From contig NZ_STGE01000072.1 in assembly GCF_005222675.1 (NCBI RefSeq), positions 62,001-126,000 of the forward strand: 64,000 bases of DNA. The letters are read 5' to 3'. Positions 57,720 through 64,000 of the stretch are shown piece by piece. The notes beneath the pieces are model-generated. The model was not told the DNA's origin and did no database searches. It worked only from the letters and a program-made list of their open reading frames with translations. Both the position numbers and the translations under genes were made by a program. The stretch comes from Mycolicibacterium sp. CR10 (GTDB lineage: Bacteria; Actinomycetota; Actinomycetes; Mycobacteriales; Mycobacteriaceae). Position 1 is the first letter of the stretch. The number at the start of each line of letters is the position of its first letter.

Positions 57720-58886
57720 TCAGCGGAACGCCGGCAGCCCGGTCAGAGCCTTGCCGATGGCCAGTAGGTGCATCTCAGAGGTGCCCTCGTAGGTCAACAC
57801 GGATTCCAGGTTATTGGCATGGCGCAGCGGTGAATACTCCAGGGTGATTCCGCTGCCACCGAGCAGCGTCCGGCATTCGCGTGCGATCGCCAGCGCCTCG
57901 CGGACGTTGTTGAGCTTTCCCAGGCTGACCTGCTCGGGACGCACCCCCTCGGCGTCCTTGATGCGGCCCAGGTGGATGGCCAGCAACATGCCCTTGCCGA
58001 GCTCGACGGTCATGTTGGCCAGCTTCTCCTGGGTGAGCTGAAACCCTGCCAGCGGCTTGTCGAACACCTCGCGGGTCTGCGCGTAGTCGATCGCCGTCTC
58101 CAGGCGGTCGCGCGCGGCTCCGAGGGCGCCGAAGACGATGCCGAACCTGGCCTCGTTGAGGCACGACAGGGGAGCGCCCAGGCCGGTGGCGTGCGGTAGT
58201 CGAGCCGAAGCCGGCAGTCGTACGTTGTCGAGCACCAACTCGGAGGTCACCGAGGCGCGCAGCGAGAGCTTGCGGTGAATCGGGTTGGCGGTGAAACCCG
58301 GTGTCCCGGTGGGCACCAGGAAGCCTCGGATACCGTCGTCGGTCTGCGCCCAGACCGTGGCCACATCGGCGAGATTGCCGTTGGTGATCCACATCTTCGT
58401 GCCGTTGAGCACCCAGTCGTCGCCATCACGGCGGGCGCGGGTCCGCATGCCCGCGGGGTTGGAGCCGAAATCGGGCTCGGTCAGCCCGAAGCACCCGATG
58501 GCCTCGCCCGCCGCCAACTGCGGTAGCCATTCGTCCTTCTGCTCGTCGGAGCCGTAGCGGTGGATCGAGAACATCGACAGCGAACCCTGCACGGAGACGA
58601 AGCTGCGGAATCCGCTGTCGCCCGCTTCCAGTTCCATGCATGCCAGCCCGTAGCTGACGGCATTGGTGCCTGCGCAACCGTAGCCCTCCAGGTGCATGCC
58701 CAGCAGGCCAAGCTCACCGAACTTCCTGCCGAGTTCTCTGGGCAGCGTGGCCGATTCGAACCAGTCCTCGACGTGGGGTTTGAGCTGGGTGTCGACGAAC
58801 TTACGCACCGTGGCGGCGATCTCGCGCTCGTCGTCGTCGAGCAGGCGTGCTGTGTCGAACAACTCCAGTGGTGCGGTGGTGATCAT
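57720..58886 (-). CDS. Glutaryl-CoA dehydrogenase
   Basis: A 388-residue acyl-CoA dehydrogenase of the GcdH branch. Visible are GFRSFVSVQGSLSMFSIHRYGSDEQKDEWLP (with the Arg that binds the second carboxylate), FGLTEPDFGSNPAGMRTRARRDGD, and the catalytic Glu367 in LTYEGTSEMHLLAIGKALTG. It oxidises and decarboxylates glutaryl-CoA to crotonyl-CoA. It lies between the aminotransferase and aldehyde dehydrogenase genes, which fits a 5-aminovalerate or lysine-type route. The gene symbol is left blank only because context, not alignment, supports the final specificity. Confidence 0.88.
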   Translation of the reverse strand: MITTAPLELFDTARLLDDDEREIAATVRKFVDTQLKPHVEDWFESATLPRELGRKFGELGLLGMHLEGYGCAGTNAVSYGLACMELEAGDSGFRSFVSVQGSLSMFSIHRYGSDEQKDEWLPQLAAGEAIGCFGLTEPDFGSNPAGMRTRARRDGDDWVLNGTKMWITNGNLADVATVWAQTDDGIRGFLVPTGTPGFTANPIHRKLSLRASVTSELVLDNVRLPASARLPHATGLGAPLSCLNEARFGIVFGALGAARDRLETAIDYAQTREVFDKPLAGFQLTQEKLANMTVELGKGMLLAIHLGRIKDAEGVRPEQVSLGKLNNVREALAIARECRTLLGGSGITLEYSPLRHANNLESVLTYEGTSEMHLLAIGKALTGLPAFR

Positions 58887-58908
58887 CAGCTGTACTCCTG
58901 TAGCGGTG

Positions 58909-60261
58909 TCAGAGAGCGGCGAAGCCCTTACGCACCACGTCGAAAGCCTCGGTGAGCAGTGCGTCGGAAATGGTGAGCGGTGGCAGGAAACGAAGGACGT
59001 TGCCGAAAGTGCCTGCCGTCAAGGTCAGTACGCCGTTGCTCTGGCAGTGCCGGGTGAGCGCGGTGACGGCGTCGCGATGCGGTTCGCGGGTGCCGGGCAG
59101 CACCAGCTCGGCGGCGATCATCGCGCCGCGGCCCCGGATCTCGCCGACGACGTCGGTTGTGGCGGCGATCGAATGCAGCTCTTCGACCATGAGGTCGCCG
59201 ATGCCGCGGGCGCGGGTGATCAGCTGATGGCTCTCGATCTCCTCGAACACGCCGAGTGCGGCGGCGCAGGCGACGGGGTTGCCGCTGTAGGTGCCCCCGA
59301 TCCCGCCCGGGTGTGCGGCGTCCATGACGTCGGCGCGTCCGGTCACCGCCGCCAGCGGCAGTCCGCCGGCCAGCCCCTTCGCGGTGGTGAGCAGATCGGG
59401 AACGAGATCGTCGTGGTCGCTGGCGAACCAGGCGCCGGTGCGGGCGATCCCGGTCTGAACCTCATCGGCGACCAGCAGGATGCCCCGGTCTCGGCAGAAA
59501 TCAGCCACCAAGCGCAGGAAGCCATCGGCGGGCACGATGAATCCGCCCTCACCCTGGATCGGTTCGACGACGACGCACGCCACTGCGTCGGCGCCGATCT
59601 GGGCATCGACGAGCTGGGCGAACTGACTGAAGGCCTCGGCGGCGCAGTTGTCAGGTCCCGACGGCCAGCGGTAGGCGTAGGCCATCGGCGCCCGGTACAC
59701 CTCGGGGGCGAACGGACCGAAGCCGTGCTTGTAGGGCTGACTCTTGGCGGTCATGGTCATCGTCAGCAGGGAACGGCCGTGGAAGGCGTGATCGAACACC
59801 ACGACGGCCGGCCGCCCGGTGGCGGCGCGGGCGTACTTGACCGCGTTCTCCACTGCCTCGCTGCCGGTGTTGAACAGCGCGGTGCGCTTCTCGTGCGTGC
59901 CGGGTGTCAGCCGGTTCAGGGTCTCCGCGACCTCGATGTAGGGCTCATACGGCGTGGCCAGGAAGCACGTATGGGTGTACTGGGCGAGCTGCGCGGCGGC
60001 CCTGCACACCACCGCCGGTGCCGAGTTGCCGACCGTCGTGACCGCGATACCGCTGCCGAGATCGATGAAGGAGTTGCCGTCCACATCGACGACGACACCC
60101 CCGCCGGCCGCGGCGACGTAAACCCCTGCTGCACTGGTCAATCCGGCGGGAAGTGCGGCGCTGCGGCGGCTGGCCAGCTCACGGGATCGGGGACCGGGGA
60201 TGTCGGAGCAGACCCGGCGCACCTGCCGCAGTTCGGGTCCGCCGAGCGGAGTAGCTGTCAC
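58909..60261 (-). CDS. Class III aminotransferase (GABA/5-aminovalerate transaminase type)
   Basis: A 450-residue PLP enzyme. PLP Lys295 in TTAKGLAGGLPLAAV, ADEVQTGIARTG with Asp266, FNTGSEAVENAVKYARAATGRPAVVVFDHAFHGRS and VVEPIQGEGGFIVP. This is the GabT-type layout. It probably converts 5-aminovalerate plus 2-oxoglutarate to glutarate semialdehyde; GABA is an alternative. It is the first gene of the leftward operon (aminotransferase, GcdH, aldehyde dehydrogenase, CoA-transferase), 22 nt before GcdH. Confidence 0.9.
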   Translation of the reverse strand: MTATPLGGPELRQVRRVCSDIPGPRSRELASRRSAALPAGLTSAAGVYVAAAGGGVVVDVDGNSFIDLGSGIAVTTVGNSAPAVVCRAAAQLAQYTHTCFLATPYEPYIEVAETLNRLTPGTHEKRTALFNTGSEAVENAVKYARAATGRPAVVVFDHAFHGRSLLTMTMTAKSQPYKHGFGPFAPEVYRAPMAYAYRWPSGPDNCAAEAFSQFAQLVDAQIGADAVACVVVEPIQGEGGFIVPADGFLRLVADFCRDRGILLVADEVQTGIARTGAWFASDHDDLVPDLLTTAKGLAGGLPLAAVTGRADVMDAAHPGGIGGTYSGNPVACAAALGVFEEIESHQLITRARGIGDLMVEELHSIAATTDVVGEIRGRGAMIAAELVLPGTREPHRDAVTALTRHCQSNGVLTLTAGTFGNVLRFLPPLTISDALLTEAFDVVRKGFAAL

Positions 60262-60424
60262 GCCGAAAGCCTAAGGGCGGCGACCCGATCACTTCCTGTC
60301 CATCATGGACAACCTCTTGGAGTGACTTATCCAGTGCGGCGGCAGCCGGTGCAGACGGGACATGCCCGCAAGTAACAGCCGGAATCCGAGCCGCAGCAGC
60401 CGTCGTGTGTTGTAGCCTCACGCC

Positions 60425-60778
60425 ATGGAGGTACTACGCTCTGTAGTTGTTCTGCTTCACATCGTCGGGTTCGCGGTCACCTTCGGGGCGTGGGCCGCCG
60501 AGGCGGCGGCCGGTCGGTTCCGCGTGACCCGGCTGATGGACTACGGACTCCTGGTGTCGCTGCTCACCGGCCTCGCGCTCGCCGCGCCGTGGCCTGCCGG
60601 AATCGAGCTCAACTATCCCAAGATCGTGGTCAAGCTCGTCCTGCTGGTGGTCCTCGGTGGGCTGCTGGGCATGGGCAATGCCCGGCAGCGACGCACCGGG
60701 GACGCGGTGTCGCGCCCGCTCTTCGTGGCCGTGGGGGTCCTGGCTTTCGCGGCCGCCGCGATCGCCGTCCTGTGGTGA
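60425..60778 (+). CDS. Small four-helix membrane protein
   Basis: A 117-residue membrane protein with helices near 3-22, 37-55, 65-83 and 97-116. The pattern LLHIVGFAVTFGAWAAEAA and YPKIVVKLVLLVVLGGLLGMGNARQRR is common to actinobacterial hypothetical membrane proteins. Start ATG 60425. It diverges from the aminotransferase operon and converges on the SDR gene. No function can be given. Confidence 0.78.
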   Translation: MEVLRSVVVLLHIVGFAVTFGAWAAEAAAGRFRVTRLMDYGLLVSLLTGLALAAPWPAGIELNYPKIVVKLVLLVVLGGLLGMGNARQRRTGDAVSRPLFVAVGVLAFAAAAIAVLW

Positions 60779-60801
60779 GTCCCAGTGGCGACCCGGCGTG
60801 G

Positions 60802-61596
60802 TTACTGCTCCCCGAGGCCGAGTAACTCGGTGACCTGGTGGTCGCGTCCGGCGGTGTAGCCGCCGTCGACGGCGATCGCTTGGCCGCTGACGAACGCGGC
60901 GTCGCCGGAGAGCAGGAACGCCGCCACGGCAGCGACCTCGTCGGGTCGGCCGAACCGCCGCAGCTTGTGCTCATGGCGTAAGCCTTCGCGTGGTCCGTCC
61001 ATGCCCGGAAGGCCCATCACCGACTCGAACAACGGGGTCTCGATGAAGCCCGGGCAGATCGCGTTGGCACGAATTCCGCTGGGCCCGTAGTCGATTGCGG
61101 CGTTCTTGGTCAGCAGGACCACCCCGCCTTTGGAGGCGTTGTACGCGCTGCCACCGGCCGTGCCCTCGAGACCCTCAACGCTCGACAGCGTCACGATCGC
61201 ACCGCGTTCACCGTCGACCCGGTCCTGGGTGATCATCTGCGCCAGCGCCGCCCGCATCACCACGAAGGTGCCCTTGAGGTTGATGTCGAGGACACGATCC
61301 CATTCCTGGTCAGGAAGCAGGTGGATGGGTCCGCCGCCGCCGACGCCCGCCGAATGGACCACGCCGTCGAGCCGGCCCGCCGTCTTCACGACGGCAGCGA
61401 CCGCGCGCTGCACGGTCTCGGCGTCGAGCACGTCACCGCGGTGGTATCCGCCGGCCGAAAGCCGAGGGGGCGCTTCGGAATCGAGGTCGATGCCGACCAC
61501 CGAGGCGCCCTCGTCAAGTAGTCGGCCGACAGTGGCGGCCCCGATACCCGAGGCCGCCCCGGTCACCAGGACACCTTTACCGGCCAGACCTCGCAT
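60802..61596 (-). CDS. Short-chain dehydrogenase/reductase
   Basis: A 264-residue SDR. Cofactor motif VTGAASGIGAATV (about 11-23), Asp of ID(L)DSEAPP favouring NAD, catalytic Ser in TLSSVEG and YNASK, and the C-terminal DGGYTAGRDHQV. It oxidises or reduces an alcohol/ketone pair. The ATG at 61596 gives a normal N-terminus; 30 further in-frame codons reach across the divergent hydrolase start and are not coding. Next to a hydrolase and a Baeyer-Villiger monooxygenase, it may make the ketone they process. Confidence 0.9.
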   Translation of the reverse strand: MRGLAGKGVLVTGAASGIGAATVGRLLDEGASVVGIDLDSEAPPRLSAGGYHRGDVLDAETVQRAVAAVVKTAGRLDGVVHSAGVGGGGPIHLLPDQEWDRVLDINLKGTFVVMRAALAQMITQDRVDGERGAIVTLSSVEGLEGTAGGSAYNASKGGVVLLTKNAAIDYGPSGIRANAICPGFIETPLFESVMGLPGMDGPREGLRHEHKLRRFGRPDEVAAVAAFLLSGDAAFVSGQAIAVDGGYTAGRDHQVTELLGLGEQ

Positions 61597-61661
61597 CGGC
61601 ACAGTATGGCCTACCGACAGGCCAACGGCAGACGACTTCCGGCAGCGTTTAGTCTCCGAAG

Positions 61662-62552
61662 ATGACTGTTCCATCCAAGGCCCCATCAGAGCCGCAGCAC
61701 TTCCTCACCGATGGTCACGGTGGCATCCGCATCGCCGCCGACAGGCAGGGCGACCCCGCCGCCCGTGCGGTGGTCTTTCTGCATGGCGGCGGGCAGACCC
61801 GCCGATCCTGGGGCAGGGCGGCTGCGGCGGTGGCGCAGCGCGGATGGCAGGCCGTCACCGTCGACCTGCGGGGGCACGGAGAATCGGAGTGGGCGTCCGA
61901 CGGGGACTACCGCGTATCGAGCTTCGCGGCCGACATCCGCGAGATCCTCGAGCAGTTGCCGCCCCGGCCGGTGCTGGTCGGGGCCTCGCTGGGCGGTCTG
62001 ACCTCGATGCTGCTGGCCGGTGAGCTCGCGCGCGGCATCGCCGACGCCGTCGTGCTCGTCGACATCGTCCCCGACATGGACCAGTCCGGCGCGGAGCGCA
62101 TCCAGGCCTTCATGGTCGACAAGATGGTCGACGGGTTCGGTTCGCTCGACGAGGTGGCCGACATGATCGCCGAGTTCAACCCGCACCGGCCCCGCCCCGA
62201 CGATCTCGACGGCCTTAGGAACAACCTGCGCCGCAGGGGGGATCGCTGGTACTGGCACTGGGATCCGCAGTTCATCGACAACACCTCGACGCACGCGCCC
62301 ATCGAGGTGTTCGACACCGATCGACTGCACGCGGCCGTGGCCGCGATCCTCGCCGACGGCGTGCCGATGCTGTTGGTGCGGGGACAGGTCAGCGACCTCG
62401 TCAGCCGCGACAAGGCCACCGAATTCCTGGAGCGCTTTCCGCAGATCGAGTTCGTCGACGTCGAGGGCGCCGGACACATGGTGGCCGGTGACCGCAACGA
62501 CCTGTTCGCCGACGCTGTCCTGGGATTTCTCGCCCGCCGCGGCGACGCGTAA
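61662..62552 (+). CDS. Alpha/beta hydrolase
   Basis: A 296-residue alpha/beta hydrolase. HGGGQTRRSW near 41-50 (oxyanion region), nucleophile elbow GASLGG near 107-112, and catalytic His in GAGHMVAGDRND near the end. The lid region (about 145-205) is Asp/Arg-rich. It may hydrolyse an ester or lactone produced by the monooxygenase encoded 40 nt downstream, echoing the esterase-monooxygenase pair at 22.9-25.5 kb. Substrate unknown. Confidence 0.87.
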   Translation: MTVPSKAPSEPQHFLTDGHGGIRIAADRQGDPAARAVVFLHGGGQTRRSWGRAAAAVAQRGWQAVTVDLRGHGESEWASDGDYRVSSFAADIREILEQLPPRPVLVGASLGGLTSMLLAGELARGIADAVVLVDIVPDMDQSGAERIQAFMVDKMVDGFGSLDEVADMIAEFNPHRPRPDDLDGLRNNLRRRGDRWYWHWDPQFIDNTSTHAPIEVFDTDRLHAAVAAILADGVPMLLVRGQVSDLVSRDKATEFLERFPQIEFVDVEGAGHMVAGDRNDLFADAVLGFLARRGDA

Positions 62553-62592
62553 GCCTGATCATCCACAGAATGTCATCTGTATGGTGTGGTGC

Positions 62593-64000
62593 ATGCCACA
62601 CGTCAGCGATGCCACGGTGCGCGACCCCGAGATCGCCCGGCTGACAGGCCTGCCCTTCGACGACGGCGACGACGTGATCCGGGCGGCCATCGACGAGGCC
62701 AGCGTTCCGGCGCTGCTGATGTCGATGGTGCACATGACCGGCGATCTCGGCATCCTCGACGAGCTGCCCGGTCCTTACCTGCTGATCGCGATGGACCTGC
62801 AGGGCGCAATGAGCGAACCGGACAAGCGGGCGGTTCGTGAGCGGGCGTTCGAGGTCGTCCGCGACTACCGCGACCGCGGTTGCCCGCCGCCGTTCGTCCC
62901 GGACGACGACCAGTTGCGGGCCATGCTCCGCGTGATGTCCGCCGGCCAGGTGACCGAGGAGTTCATCGACTACATCGCCGCGGACCTACGAATCACCGAC
63001 GTCGACCAGAAAGGGCCGGTGCTCGCCTCCACCGCGGAGCAGCGCGCCGGCTTCCCGGTGGTGGTCATCGGCTGCGGCGAGTCCGGATTGCTGTCCGGCA
63101 TCAAGCTCAAGGAAGCCGGCATCCCGTTCACGATCATCGACAAGCAGTCCGGTGTCGGCGGCACCTGGCTGGCCAACCGGTATCCGGGCTGTCGCGTGGA
63201 CATCGCCAGCCAGTACTACACCTACTCGTTCGAACCCACCGACCACTGGGAGCACCACTACGCCACCCAGCCGGAGATCCTGCAGTACCTCAACGACGTG
63301 ATGGCGCGCTACCAGATCGCCGAGCATGTGCGGTTCGACACCGAGGTGACCGGCGCGGTCTGGGACGAGGCGAGCGCCACCTGGCGGGTGCAGATCCGGG
63401 ATGCTGTCGGTGGCACCGACACGCTGACTGCCCGCGGCCTGATCTGCGCGGTCGGCCAGTTCAGCAACCCGGTGATCCCGAACATCAAGGGCGCCAAAGA
63501 CTTCGACGGACCCTCGTTTCACACCGCGGACTGGGACGACGACGTCGACCTGGCCGGCAAGCGCGTCGCCGTCATCGGCGCGGGCGCCAGCGGATTTCAG
63601 CTCGTCCCGGCGATCGCCGACACCGCCGGCCACGTCGACGTCTATCAACGCACCGCGCAGTGGATGGCACCCAACGTCAACTATCACGCCCCCGTCGGCG
63701 AGGGCGCCCGGTGGGCCACCCGGCATCTGCCGTACTACGGGCGCTGGCTGCGTTTCGTGAGCTGGTGGCCGATCGCCGATGCCCTCAACGAGCAGATCAC
63801 GATCGATCCGGAATGGGACAACGGCGGGTTGTCGGTCAGCGCGGCCAATCACACCATCCGCGAGGTCTTCGAGGCGTGGATGCAGGCCTTCACCACCGAC
63901 CGGGAACTGCTGGACAAGGTGACGCCGAAGTATCCGCCGATGGGCAAGCGCACCCTTCAGGACGACGGAACGTGGCTGACCACCCTGCAGCGCGATGACG
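62593..64000 (+). CDS. Baeyer-Villiger monooxygenase with N-terminal extension, 5' part (runs off the window)
   Basis: Open from ATG 62593 to the window edge (469 codons). About 150 residues precede the FAD motif (VVVIGCGESGLLSGIKLKEAG), and this extension, beginning MPHVSDATVRDPEIARLTGL, resembles the N-terminal domain of 4-hydroxyacetophenone monooxygenase. GGTWLANRYPGCRVDIAS, the intact fingerprint FDGPSFHTADWD and the NADPH motif VIGAGASGFQL follow. It should oxidise a ketone to an ester. The C-terminal part is missing only because of the window end. Confidence 0.9.
   Translation, partial: MPHVSDATVRDPEIARLTGLPFDDGDDVIRAAIDEASVPALLMSMVHMTGDLGILDELPGPYLLIAMDLQGAMSEPDKRAVRERAFEVVRDYRDRGCPPPFVPDDDQLRAMLRVMSAGQVTEEFIDYIAADLRITDVDQKGPVLASTAEQRAGFPVVVIGCGESGLLSGIKLKEAGIPFTIIDKQSGVGGTWLANRYPGCRVDIASQYYTYSFEPTDHWEHHYATQPEILQYLNDVMARYQIAEHVRFDTEVTGAVWDEASATWRVQIRDAVGGTDTLTARGLICAVGQFSNPVIPNIKGAKDFDGPSFHTADWDDDVDLAGKRVAVIGAGASGFQLVPAIADTAGHVDVYQRTAQWMAPNVNYHAPVGEGARWATRHLPYYGRWLRFVSWWPIADALNEQITIDPEWDNGGLSVSAANHTIREVFEAWMQAFTTDRELLDKVTPKYPPMGKRTLQDDGTWLTTLQRDD

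Noticed and set aside
58696..60375. 559-codon plus-strand open frame
   Set aside because: Mirror frame of the aminotransferase and glutaryl-CoA dehydrogenase genes.
1..64000. CRISPR arrays, rRNA genes, intact insertion sequences
   Set aside because: No spaced direct repeats, rRNA segments or transposase genes were seen on either strand.

Overview
The window is high-GC, densely packed, ATGA/GTGA-coupled actinobacterial DNA. It looks like a fast-growing environmental mycobacterium (Mycolicibacterium type). Supporting genes are a CYP125-like P450, a FadD17-like acyl-CoA synthetase, FadE pairs, an Rv1733c-family membrane protein, a PE-PPE-domain hydrolase, MpaB-family and DUF4032 proteins. The genus is inferred from family content; no 16S or marker gene lies in the window.

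Layout. (1) 1-10.5 kb: a sugar-alcohol locus. A SorC regulator, lipoprotein binding protein, two permeases, an ATPase, a kinase-like DUF4032 protein and a DeoR regulator run leftward; a polyol dehydrogenase, a mannitol dehydrogenase and a PfkB sugar kinase run rightward from a shared 69-bp promoter region with an inverted repeat. The locus ends at a 3' fragment of tRNA-fMet followed by a terminator, which looks like the scar of tRNA-site integration. (2) 10.8-15 kb: an envelope-stress module with an ECF sigma factor and an Asp23-like partner divergent from an Asp23/DUF2273/DUF6286/AmaP-like/CsbD series. (3) 15-28.3 kb: a molybdopterin oxidoreductase, then a steroid- or isoprenoid-type side-chain catabolic cluster: paired acyl-CoA dehydrogenases, two MaoC hydratase halves, an Ltp2-like thiolase-fold protein lacking the usual cysteine, a DUF35 protein without its zinc cysteines, a PadR regulator, an esterase, a Baeyer-Villiger monooxygenase, a FadD17-like ligase and a CYP125-like P450. 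The same 19-bp inverted-repeat sequence precedes both rightward operons.

(4) 28.4-40.3 kb: stress and signalling genes: an Rv1733c-like protein, nitroreductase, LuxR response regulator, two GlsB/YeaQ proteins, a STAS protein, an orphan TctC-type lipoprotein, a bacteriophytochrome fused to a PP2C phosphatase, DUF427, a class III cyclase, an HdeA-like lipoprotein and a secreted PE-PPE hydrolase. (5) 40.3-45.3 kb: two TetR regulators, each facing a divergent target across palindromic operators, an HpnE-like flavoprotein and a small 47-residue ORF.

(6) 45.3-60.3 kb: a nitrogen-catabolic cluster resembling the mycobacterial pip/mor cyclic-amine systems: APC permease, GntR regulator, cache-domain protein, P450, 3Fe-4S ferredoxin, glutamine-synthetase-like ligase, solute-binding-fold protein, two class I glutamine-amidotransferase-type hydrolases and a PucR regulator. 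A convergent operon of aminotransferase, glutaryl-CoA dehydrogenase, aldehyde dehydrogenase and CoA-transferase follows. Read together they give a plausible route from a cyclic secondary amine such as piperidine through 5-aminovalerate and glutarate to crotonyl-CoA. (7) 60.4-64 kb: a small membrane protein, an SDR, an alpha/beta hydrolase and the 5' part of a second, N-terminally extended Baeyer-Villiger monooxygenase that runs off the window.

No CRISPR array, rRNA, complete tRNA or intact insertion sequence was seen.
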